Below, in pieces: positions 1 to 5,439 of a stretch of DNA of 5,961 bases; the stretch's first letter is position 1, and every line of letters starts with the position of its first letter. The DNA lies in NCBI GenBank assembly GCA_031553675.1, contig JAVBLF010000080.1, forward strand, positions 1-5,961, in the 5' to 3' direction. The notes beneath the pieces are model-generated. The model had not been told where the DNA came from. It did not search any database and worked only from the letters and a program-made list of their open reading frames with translations. Origin of the DNA: JAVBLF01 sp031553675. Its GTDB lineage: Bacteria; Bacillota; Clostridia; Christensenellales; CALWSW01. A program made the translations under genes and the position numbers.

Positions 1-90
1 TGTAGGGGCGATTATCAATCGCCCGATGCAGCAAAACGGCCTCGCAATACGTTAGGTTCGCAACCCTTGATTCGCATTATCAACCGCCCG
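1..90 (+). repeat. Left 90-bp copy of palindromic intergenic repeat
   Basis: This 90-bp stretch matches the reverse complement of 5326-5415 with about 7 mismatches, so it is one arm of a large inverted pair. It opens with TGTAG followed by a hairpin: GGGCGATT at 6-13, loop ATC, AATCGCCC at 17-24. Next comes a roughly 36-nt middle part and a closing module CAACCCTTGATTCGC (61-75) that leads into another ATTATCAAyCGCCCG. No open reading frame of its own is convincing. It resembles a non-autonomous, MITE-like or REP-like intergenic element; the family name is not known to me. The element may continue beyond the left edge. Confidence 0.85.
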
Positions 91-136
91 ATGCAGCAAA
101 ACGGCCTCGCAATACGTTAGGTTCGCAACCCTTGAT
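76..136 (+). repeat. Second tandem copy of the repeat unit (65-bp period)
   Basis: Positions 76-136 repeat positions 11-71 with a single difference (T19 versus C84), giving an exact 65-bp period. Both copies begin ATTATCAA and end CAACCCTTGAT. The near identity suggests recent duplication of the unit rather than old divergence. The second copy lacks the leading GGGGCG arm, so it does not form the perfect hairpin seen at 6-24. Confidence 0.9.
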
Positions 137-170
137 CGCCATTCTTGATTCGAATTGTCGATCGCCCCCG
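137..170 (+). repeat. Degenerate repeat remnant between array and first gene
   Basis: After the second copy the sequence continues with a decayed version of the closing module: TTCTTGATTCG (142-152), then AATTGTCGATCGCCCC. The same 11-mer occurs in inverted orientation at 5278-5288, so the two repeat regions mirror each other beyond the 90-bp arms. The remaining leader up to the start codon at 271 shows no confident promoter; a TTGTCG at 195-200 has only a poor -10 partner (TAAAAG, 15-bp spacing). Confidence 0.55.
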
Positions 171-270
171 CGTTTTTTGGGCAAGCTATAAGGATTGTCG
201 ATTCGGCATATTGCATAAAAGCAAAGCATTTGGCGCACAATGGCGATACGAACGATTGGGGGGTGCGCAC

Positions 271-1014
271 ATGCAAGTGGCGATCTTGGGAAAGTACGGG
301 CCATTCCCCCCCGCGAACGGCGCGACATCGGGGTTGCTCCTGACCGAGGGGCAAACCCACATCTTGATCGGCTGTGGCAGCGGTGTCCTCAGCCGTATGC
401 AGCGCATCGTCGCCATCCCACAGCTCTCAGCCGTCGTGCTGACCCATTTGACGAGCGATCACATCGCCGACATGCCGATCCTGCGAAGCGCCCTGACGAA
501 CATGAAAGCGCGCGGCGCGCTTCCGGGCGGCCCGATGAAGGTATTCCTCCCCGGGTCGCCGCGCAGCGAATTTGCCGCGATCAGCACGGGGCAGAACGTC
601 TTTGAGAGCATCGAGCTCCAGCAGGGCATGGGGGTGCACATCGGCGATCTGACGATGAGCTTCCACGCGATGCGCCATCCCATCCCGTCGTTTGGCGTCT
701 TGGCGATTGGGCAGGCCGGCAGGACGATCGCCTACACCGGCGACACGAGCCTGCACGACGGGCTCCTGCCTTTTGCGGCGGGCGCCGATCTCTTTCTCTG
801 CGACGCGGCGCTGCTCGATCGGGAGCGACCCGGCATGGCGGCGACGCACATGACCGCCCTGCAAGCCGGCATCGTCGCGCGGGATGCCGGTGTCGAGCGC
901 TTGATCCTGACGAACCTCCAGCCCTACATTTTCGAAGACGACGTGCGTTCCGAGGCCGCCCGCCACTTTCCGCGCGCTGAGATCGCGAAAGAGATGCAGA
1001 CCTACTTCCCGTAA
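271..1014 (+). CDS. MBL-fold metallo-hydrolase-like protein with degraded metal site (YhfI/RNase Z-like)
   Basis: This 247-residue cytoplasmic protein has the layout of the YhfI / RNase Z-like branch of the metallo-beta-lactamase fold. The N-terminal strand and ATSG loop are at residues 1-21, and CGSGVL is at 35-40. The metal motif lies at 59-64, RHP at 135-137, YTGDT at 155-159, and the C-terminal HMTALQAG / LILTNL segment at 193-216. Family members are zinc-dependent phosphodiesterases or nucleases. Here the HxHxDH motif reads HLTSDH (second His replaced by Thr61) and the last ligand His of LTHL is Asn215. The usual Asp of DCGSG is Gly34. His59, Asp63, His64, His136 and Asp158 remain. One ligand is therefore missing from each zinc site, and activity is doubtful. 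The ATG at 271 is preferred because the conserved fold starts there and a G-rich stretch (258-263) lies 7 nt upstream; an in-frame upstream ATG at 145 would run out of repeat DNA. The gene has its own terminator and is probably a single transcription unit. The fold is sure; the substrate is unknown. Confidence 0.85.
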   Translation: MQVAILGKYGPFPPANGATSGLLLTEGQTHILIGCGSGVLSRMQRIVAIPQLSAVVLTHLTSDHIADMPILRSALTNMKARGALPGGPMKVFLPGSPRSEFAAISTGQNVFESIELQQGMGVHIGDLTMSFHAMRHPIPSFGVLAIGQAGRTIAYTGDTSLHDGLLPFAAGADLFLCDAALLDRERPGMAATHMTALQAGIVARDAGVERLILTNLQPYIFEDDVRSEAARHFPRAEIAKEMQTYFP

Positions 1015-1042
1015 AAACGCGCTTCGAATTGTGCGTTTTTTT
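1013..1042 (+). terminator. Intrinsic terminator of the MBL-fold gene
   Basis: AAAAACGC at 1013-1020 pairs with GCGTTTTT at 1033-1040. The stem can be extended by a G-U and a C-G pair to 10 bp around a TTCGAATT loop. A run of seven T (1036-1042) closes it. It begins on the stop codon of the MBL gene, so the gene ends transcription immediately and the next gene needs its own promoter. Confidence 0.85.
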
Positions 1043-1068
1043 CGATGCGATGCAGATCGAAAATGCGG

Positions 1069-1097
1069 TTTCGCTCACCGTGGACAACGTGTATAAT
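1069..1097 (+). promoter_or_regulatory. Probable sigma-A-type promoter of the ArgS-like/pyrG block
   Basis: A perfect TATAAT lies at 1092-1097, downstream of the terminator at 1013-1042, where a new promoter is expected. The best -35 at 17-bp spacing is TTTCGC (1069-1074), a weak match to TTGACA. Transcription would start near 1104-1105. This conflicts with the ATG at 1096, which overlaps the -10 hexamer, and fits a GTG at 1105 better. The call rests on the -10 alone. Confidence 0.5.
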
Positions 1098-1740
1098 GGA
1101 ACATGTGAATTCTGATGCCAGTGCCAAAACCCGAAAAAGCGTCGCCGAACGCGGACGGGACGAAGTTCGCCGCGCACTCGCGGGCATCGGCCTCGACGCG
1201 CGACGCTTTCGCGTGCCACAGGGCGGACAGGCGCATCTGTGCGCCTTTGCCGGAGACGAGGCCGCGTCGATCGCGCTGGCCATGTCCGATCGGGCGATCG
1301 TGTCGATCGAACGCGTGTATGCGGCAGACGGCTTTGTCAACGTCGCGTTTGCGCGGACTTTTTTGCGTGTCTGCCTCGCCGAAACGCTCCCAAACGGCTG
1401 GAAGGGGGACGACTTCGATCCGGCGACCCTGCCGATCGACGCCCTCTTTGCGCCGATCGCGCTGGAACGAGCGCGTTTGCGCTCGATCCTCCTGCGCTTC
1501 GACGTCCATCACTTGCTCGAGGTTCCAGCAGAGGACCGAAACGCCGATCTGCTCTGGCGCTTTCTCACGCTGGACGATTGTCCGGTCCAAGCCCGCACCC
1601 ACCTGGCCCAACGCGCGATCGTCCCCTTGCGGGCCACATCCCACGGCCTTTGCCTGCGTCGGGACGAAGCCTTGCTGCGCGATCGCCTCGGCTTGTTCGC
1701 GGCGGCTTACGTCGCTCTGGGCTCGCTAAACAGGCTCTAA
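1096..1740 (+). CDS. ArgS-like protein lacking the catalytic domain (N-terminal tRNA-binding-like plus DALR-like domains)
   Basis: This 214-residue soluble protein is not a standard family member. Residues about 18-90 resemble the N-terminal additional domain of arginyl-tRNA synthetase: a helix RDEVRRALAGIGLD, then DEAASIALA, then IERVYAADGFVNVAFARTFL, which parallels the ArgS pattern 'IEKVevAgpGFINF...L'. Residues about 115-214 resemble the DALR anticodon-binding domain: LERARLRSILLR (like 'yahaRirSilrk'), ADLLWRFLTLDD (like 'ellrkLaeFpe') and the closing helix RDRLGLFAAAYVALGSLNRL (like 'aRLaLveatrivLknGLdLLGI'). There is no HIGH or KMSK motif and no space for a Rossmann core, so it should not charge tRNA. 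The start is uncertain: ATG 1096 lacks a Shine-Dalgarno and overlaps TATAAT, GTG 1105 would be nearly leaderless, and ATG 1045 or 1063 would lie upstream of the promoter. It is followed by pyrG after 47 nt with no terminator, so the two are probably co-transcribed. The reading frame is convincing; the ArgS relationship is pattern matching from memory. Confidence 0.6.
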   Translation: MEHVNSDASAKTRKSVAERGRDEVRRALAGIGLDARRFRVPQGGQAHLCAFAGDEAASIALAMSDRAIVSIERVYAADGFVNVAFARTFLRVCLAETLPNGWKGDDFDPATLPIDALFAPIALERARLRSILLRFDVHHLLEVPAEDRNADLLWRFLTLDDCPVQARTHLAQRAIVPLRATSHGLCLRRDEALLRDRLGLFAAAYVALGSLNRL

Positions 1741-1776
1741 GATCATACCCGTCTCTTCACCGCTCACCACGCCAAC

Positions 1777-1782
1777 AGGAGG
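1777..1782 (+). promoter_or_regulatory. Strong ribosome binding site fixing the pyrG start
   Basis: AGGAGG sits 5 nt before ATG 1788. It decides the pyrG start: the same frame is open far upstream (to about 1239), but that extension overlaps the ArgS-like gene and does not resemble any CTP synthase N-terminus. The 47-nt spacer shows no hairpin, leader peptide or attenuator of the CTP-sensing kind known upstream of some Gram-positive pyrG genes. Confidence 0.9.
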
Positions 1783-1787
1783 AAAAC

Positions 1788-3416
1788 ATGTCTGCGGAAG
1801 GGTTGCAAAACAAACAACACGCCAAATTCATTTTCGTGACGGGGGGCGTCACCTCGTCGCTGGGCAAAGGCATCACGGCGGCATCGCTGGGCTGTCTGCT
1901 CAAGGCGCGCGGGCTCAAAGTCGCGATGCAAAAATTTGACCCCTACATCAACATCAACCCCGGCATGATGAGCCCCTTGCAGCACGGCGAGGTGTTCGTC
2001 ACGGCCGATGGCGGCGAATGCGACCTCGACGTCGGACATTACGAGCGCTTCATCAACGAAAAGCTCACCGTCGATTCCGACGTGACGAGCGGGCAGATCT
2101 ACCAAAGCGTGATCAACAAAGAGCGAAACGGTGACTACAACGGCGGCACGGTGCAGGTGATCCCCCACATCACCGACGAGATCAAAAAGACCGTCTACCG
2201 CGTCGCGCGCCTGAACGAAGCCGACGTCGTGATCACCGAGATCGGCGGCACGGTGGGCGACATCGAATCCCAGCCCTTTTTGGAGGCGGCGCGCCAGGTC
2301 AAGTGGGAAGTCGGCGAAGAAAACTGCCTCTACATACACGTCACGCTCGTGCCCTACCTGAGCGCGGCTGGCGAACTCAAAACCAAGCCCACCCAGCACA
2401 GCGTCAAAGAACTGCGCTCGATCGGCATCCAACCCGACCTGATCGTCTGCCGCACCGAAATGCCCCTGAGCAAGCAACTGCGCGACAAGATCGGCCTCTT
2501 CTGCAACGTCGACGGTCGTTACGTCATCGCGAACTACGACGCCGAAACCCTCTACGACCTGCCGATGATGATGCGTTCGGAGGGGCTCGACGACCTCGTA
2601 TGCGACAAGCTCAAGATCCACACGCCGCCCGCCCAACTCGAAACCTGGGAGAAGATGGCGCACCGCTACAAACACCCGACGCAAAACCTGCGCGTCGCCC
2701 TCGTCGGCAAATACGTCGATCTGCACGACGCCTACCTGTCCGTCATGGAAGCACTCGCCCACGCCGGCATCGTCTACGACGCTTCGGTCGAGATCGACTG
2801 GGTCTACAGCGGCGATCTCCACACGGACGCCGACTGCGAAGCGCGCCTCGGCCAGGCCGACGCCATCGTCGTGCCGGGTGGCTTCGGCGAACGCGGCATG
2901 GGTGGCATGATCCGCGCCGCACAGTACGCCCGCGAAAAGAAAGTCCCCTTCTTCGGCCTGGGCCTCGGCATGCAGATGGCCGTCGTGGAGTTTGCGCGCA
3001 GCGTCTGCGGTCTCGAGGCCGACAGCACCGAGATGAACCCCAACACGCCCCATCCCGTGATCGCGCTCATGGGGGAATACAAAGAGGACGGCTCGATGCG
3101 TTTGGGCGACTATGCCGTCTCCTTCGCGCGGGGCAGCCTCGCCGCCAAAGCCTACGGCACGGAAGAAGCCCACGAACGCCATCGCAACCGCTACGAGGTC
3201 AACCCCAACTACGCCGAACAGCTCGAAAGCAAGGGCATGATCGTCGGCGGCGTCAACAAGACGCTCGGCCTGATCGAGGAGATCGAGCTCGACACCCAGA
3301 TCCACCCCTTCTTCGTCGGCGTCGTCTACCACGGCGAGTTTAACTCCCGCCCCAACCACCCACACCCCCTGTTCTGCGCTTTCGTCGCGGCGGCGCTCCA
3401 GCACAAAGAAAGCTAA
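1788..3416 (+). CDS. pyrG: CTP synthase with inactive-looking glutaminase domain
   Basis: This 542-residue cytoplasmic enzyme converts UTP to CTP with ATP and a nitrogen donor, the last step of pyrimidine nucleotide synthesis; E. coli PyrG has 545 residues. The synthetase domain looks intact: P-loop GGVTSSLGKGI at 19-29, the DPYININPG and SPLQHGEVFVT segments, TEIGGTVGDIES, and the UTP-site motif KTKPTQHS at 198-205. The C-terminal class I glutamine amidotransferase domain keeps the oxyanion loop PGGFGERG, GMQ, STE and RYEV, which bind glutamine in the family. Its nucleophile motif G(I/V)CLGMQ reads GLGLGMQ (Gly392, codon GGC at 2961-2963). The HPE triad motif reads HGE (515-517). Family chemistry requires that Cys, so glutamine hydrolysis should be lost and free ammonia used. 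The domain is also about 13 residues shorter than E. coli between these two motifs. It is translated from a strong Shine-Dalgarno within the forward block, and the FAD reductase gene starts 4 nt after its stop. The identity is certain; the loss of glutaminase activity is inferred from sequence. Confidence 0.97.
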   Translation: MSAEGLQNKQHAKFIFVTGGVTSSLGKGITAASLGCLLKARGLKVAMQKFDPYININPGMMSPLQHGEVFVTADGGECDLDVGHYERFINEKLTVDSDVTSGQIYQSVINKERNGDYNGGTVQVIPHITDEIKKTVYRVARLNEADVVITEIGGTVGDIESQPFLEAARQVKWEVGEENCLYIHVTLVPYLSAAGELKTKPTQHSVKELRSIGIQPDLIVCRTEMPLSKQLRDKIGLFCNVDGRYVIANYDAETLYDLPMMMRSEGLDDLVCDKLKIHTPPAQLETWEKMAHRYKHPTQNLRVALVGKYVDLHDAYLSVMEALAHAGIVYDASVEIDWVYSGDLHTDADCEARLGQADAIVVPGGFGERGMGGMIRAAQYAREKKVPFFGLGLGMQMAVVEFARSVCGLEADSTEMNPNTPHPVIALMGEYKEDGSMRLGDYAVSFARGSLAAKAYGTEEAHERHRNRYEVNPNYAEQLESKGMIVGGVNKTLGLIEEIELDTQIHPFFVGVVYHGEFNSRPNHPHPLFCAFVAAALQHKES

Positions 3417-3420
3417 ACAC

Positions 3421-4506
3421 ATGTACGACATCGCCATCGTCGGGCTGGGCCCAGCCGGAGCGACACTCGCGCGCCTGATCGATCCGACAAGGCGCGTGAT
3501 TGCGATCGACAAAAAGGCGCTCGACGCCGACGAGGGCTTCCGAAAGCCCTGCGGCGGCCTGCTCGCCGACGATGCGCAGATCTCGCTGTCGCGTTTTTGC
3601 CTGACGCTGCCGAAAGACATCCTCGTCGATCCGCAGATCTTCGCCGTGCGGACGATCGACACCGCCCAAAACCTGACCCGCCACTACCCCCGCTTTTACA
3701 TGAACATGGATCGCGGCAAGTTCGACCGCTGGCTGATGCAGCTGATCCCCGATCGCGTGACGATCGCCGATCGCGCCGTCGTCTCGGCGATCGAGCGACG
3801 AAATGGCGCGTTTGCGATCACTTACAAGCGGCATGGCGAAAGCGTCACCGTCGAAGCCAAGACGATCGTCGGCGCGGACGGCGCGCATTCGACCGTTCGG
3901 CGCAAGCTCTTTCCCGACTTTCGCCTCAAAACCCTCCTCTCGATCCAGGAACACTACGCCGACCAGAACGCCCGACCGCTCTATTCCTGCTTCTTTGACG
4001 CCTCCCTCACCGACAGCTATGCCTGGGGCATCTCGAAGGACGGCGTCTTTGTGTTTGGCGGCGCCTTTCCGCACAAGGACGCGCGAAAACGATTCGAAGC
4101 CCTGCGCGACAAGCTGACGGCCTATGGCTACCAATTCGGCGATCCGATCCGCACCGAGGCCTGTCTCGTCGTCGCGCACGACGGGCGCTGCTGCCTGGGA
4201 CGCCACAATGCCGTGCTGATCGGCGAGGCGGCCGGTCTGATCAGCCCCAGCTCGCTGGAAGGGATCTCCTACGCCTTCGACAGCGCCCAGATCCTGGCCG
4301 AGATCCTCAACACCGGTGTCGCCGATCCCGCCGCCCACTACAAGCGCCGGATGTGGAAACTCCGCGCCAAGCTTCTGACCAAGGTCGCAAAATCCTTCTT
4401 TCTGACCCGCCCCTTCACCCGCCGCGTTTTGATGCAAAGCGGCCTGCAAAGCATCGATATTTTGGGGGACATTCATCCCCCAAACCCCCGACCAAAGGGT
4501 CACTGA
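3421..4506 (+). CDS. FAD-dependent oxidoreductase, geranylgeranyl-reductase-like family
   Basis: This 361-residue flavoprotein has the p-hydroxybenzoate-hydroxylase / geranylgeranyl-reductase architecture. The Rossmann dinucleotide motif GLGPAG is at 8-13 with the acidic residue at Asp30 after the second strand. A conserved FRKPCGGLL loop lies at 40-48, the GADG motif at 151-154, and a second FAD-contacting segment GEAAGLISPSSLEGIS at 268-283. Relatives reduce isoprenoid chains or hydroxylate aromatic substrates. The true substrate is unknown here, and related clostridial proteins are usually annotated only as NAD(P)/FAD-dependent oxidoreductase. No signal peptide or membrane helix is seen, so it is cytoplasmic or membrane-peripheral. 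It starts 4 nt after pyrG without a clear Shine-Dalgarno, which suggests translational coupling in one operon. The last roughly 14 residues (GDIHPPNPRPKGH) are encoded by a twin-hairpin repeat that also supplies the stop codon, so the natural C-terminus probably lay near residue 347. CGATCG hexamers are dense in its first half. Confidence 0.85.
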   Translation: MYDIAIVGLGPAGATLARLIDPTRRVIAIDKKALDADEGFRKPCGGLLADDAQISLSRFCLTLPKDILVDPQIFAVRTIDTAQNLTRHYPRFYMNMDRGKFDRWLMQLIPDRVTIADRAVVSAIERRNGAFAITYKRHGESVTVEAKTIVGADGAHSTVRRKLFPDFRLKTLLSIQEHYADQNARPLYSCFFDASLTDSYAWGISKDGVFVFGGAFPHKDARKRFEALRDKLTAYGYQFGDPIRTEACLVVAHDGRCCLGRHNAVLIGEAAGLISPSSLEGISYAFDSAQILAEILNTGVADPAAHYKRRMWKLRAKLLTKVAKSFFLTRPFTRRVLMQSGLQSIDILGDIHPPNPRPKGH

Positions 4507-4514
4507 CCCTTTGG
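4461..4514. repeat. Twin-hairpin repeat overlapping the end of the FAD reductase gene
   Basis: Two perfect inverted repeats lie side by side. TTTGGGGGA (4461-4469) pairs with TCCCCCAAA (4476-4484) around CATTCA. CCAAAGGGTCA (4492-4502) pairs with TGACCCTTTGG (4504-4514) around a single C. The stop codon TGA (4504-4506) is part of the second arm. No T run follows directly, so it is not a standard terminator, though it could slow transcription, stabilise the 3' end or weakly terminate. It looks like a dispersed palindromic element that inserted at the gene end. Confidence 0.85.
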
Positions 4515-4560
4515 AATCCCATTCGTTTCGTTTGAAGATTTTGTCAAGGGAGGGTTTGAG

Positions 4561-5211
4561 ATGAAAACACTGCTCTGCTACGGCGACTCGAACACCTGGG
4601 GCTACATCCCGCGGAGCTGCGGGCGCTACGAGACGCTGCCGGAAGCGCGTTACGACTGGGCGCAGCGCTGGCCGGGCGTCGCGCAAAGCGCCCTGGGCCC
4701 TTCCTGGCGCGTGCTGGAAAACGGTCTGAACGGGCGGACGACGATGTTCGACGACCCCGGCGATCCGGGCCGCAGTGGGCTGGCCATGCTGCCGTTTAGC
4801 GTGGACATCGCCAAGCCCTTCGACGCGTTTGCCGTCATGCTGGGCACAAACGACCTCAAGTCCTATTTCGGCACGACGCCCTGGGAAATCGCGCTCGGCA
4901 TGGAAAACATCGTCCAAAAGCTGCGCGCCCTTTTGCCCGACGCGCCGCCGAAGATCCTGATCATCGCGCCCATCCTCGTCGGCACCGTACAGCCGGGCGA
5001 AAACATGGGCATGCACTTTTACCCCGGCTGCTTCGAAAAAGCCAAGGGTCTGGCCGAGGCCTTTGCGACGGTCGCGAAACGCAACGCCTGCGACTTCCTC
5101 AACGCCGCCGACCACGCCCAGCCCGGCGTCGATGGCATCCACATCGACGAAGCGGGCCACAAAGCGCTCGGCGAGGCCGTTGCGAAACAACTGCAAAGCA
5201 TGTTTGCCTGA
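4561..5211 (+). CDS. SGNH/GDSL-family hydrolase (arylesterase/acyltransferase-like)
   Basis: This 216-residue protein has all four SGNH blocks. The nucleophile motif GDSNTWG has Ser10, block II NGLNGRTT has Gly58, block III GTNDLK has Asn97, and block V DGIH carries Asp191 and His194. Enzymes of this type hydrolyse, or transfer, acyl groups of small esters; the pattern YGDSNTWGY ... NGLNGRTT ... MLGTNDLK closely follows the group containing Mycobacterium smegmatis esterase/acyltransferase. No signal peptide is seen, so it should act in the cytoplasm. The length is normal for the family. The ATG at 4561 is supported by AAGGGAGGG at 4546-4553, 7 nt upstream. It lies 54 nt after the FAD reductase gene, separated by the twin-hairpin repeat, so it may be read through from the pyrG operon or from an unseen promoter. 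Unlike the MBL, ArgS-like and PyrG proteins here, its catalytic residues are complete. The natural substrate is unknown. Confidence 0.92.
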   Translation: MKTLLCYGDSNTWGYIPRSCGRYETLPEARYDWAQRWPGVAQSALGPSWRVLENGLNGRTTMFDDPGDPGRSGLAMLPFSVDIAKPFDAFAVMLGTNDLKSYFGTTPWEIALGMENIVQKLRALLPDAPPKILIIAPILVGTVQPGENMGMHFYPGCFEKAKGLAEAFATVAKRNACDFLNAADHAQPGVDGIHIDEAGHKALGEAVAKQLQSMFA

Positions 5212-5215
5212 CGTG

Positions 5216-5260
5216 CCACAAAAAAAGTGCCTGTTCGTAGCAACGGCACTTTTTTTGTGG
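5216..5260. terminator. Strong intrinsic terminator, likely bidirectional
   Basis: A 16-bp perfect stem pairs 5216-5231 with 5245-5260, containing seven A on the left arm and seven T on the right around a GC-rich GTGCC/GGCAC core. A GTT/AAC pair can extend it inside the loop. The A and T tracts make it work from both sides. It ends the forward block 4 nt after the SGNH stop codon, and can also stop minus-strand transcription arriving from the membrane protein and sortase genes through the repeat region. Confidence 0.92.
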
Positions 5261-5277
5261 GGCGTCGATCTATGATG

Positions 5278-5288
5278 CGAATCAAGAA
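5278..5288 (-). repeat. Inner degenerate repeat fragment
   Basis: CGAATCAAGAA here is the exact reverse complement of TTCTTGATTCG at 142-152, and its flank (GTCGATCTATGATG) resembles the decayed closing module. It lies inside the right 90-bp arm, as its partner lies inside the left array. The stretch 5289-5325 between this fragment and the arm shows nothing recognisable. Confidence 0.5.
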
Positions 5289-5325
5289 CTGGAATCCGCT
5301 GTCGAAACGAGTGGGGTTTCCTAGG

Positions 5326-5415
5326 CGGGCGATTGATAATGCGAATCAAGGGTTACGAACCTAACGTATCGCGAGGCCGTACGGCTGCAACGGGCGATTG
5401 ATAATCGCCCCTACA
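5326..5415 (-). repeat. Right 90-bp copy of the repeat, inverted relative to 1-90
   Basis: Read on the minus strand, this segment aligns end to end with 1-90 with about 7 mismatches and no gaps. It contains the hairpin GGGCGATT (5392-5399), loop GAT, AATCGCCC (5403-5410) and ends in CTACA. It occupies the convergent intergenic space after the terminator. The two copies frame about 5.2 kb holding five genes. Confidence 0.88.
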
Positions 5416-5439
5416 GGCGCATAAACAAGGTTATCGGGA

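Noticed and set aside
155..221. Promoter for the MBL gene (TTGTCG with TAAAAG or TATAAG)
   Set aside because: Spacings of 15 or 26 bp and poor hexamers; not better than chance in this AT-richer leader.
1115..1729. 204-residue frame overlapping the ArgS-like gene
   Set aside because: Arg/Ser/Pro-rich composition typical of an out-of-frame shadow, whereas the chosen frame has sensible helical segments and domain-like patterns.
1239..1787. Extended start for pyrG in the same open frame
   Set aside because: The extension is Arg/Pro-rich shadow sequence over the ArgS-like gene; AGGAGG at 1777-1782 and the family N-terminus fix the start at 1788.
1741..1787. CTP-responsive attenuator or leader for pyrG
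   Set aside because: Only 47 nt, with no hairpin plus U tract and no G-run start site; co-transcription with the upstream gene is simpler.
1764..3662. 632-residue minus-strand open frame over pyrG
   Set aside because: It is antisense to a certain gene, of low-complexity Val/Asp/Gly/His/Ala composition, with no motif; a GC-rich shadow.
4461..4514. Rho-independent terminator after the FAD reductase
   Set aside because: The hairpins are strong but neither is followed by a T tract, and the stop codon lies inside the second stem; called a repeat instead.
3340..5349. 669-residue minus-strand open frame over the FAD reductase and SGNH genes
   Set aside because: It runs through two well-supported genes, a strong terminator and a repeat, and has no recognisable domain.
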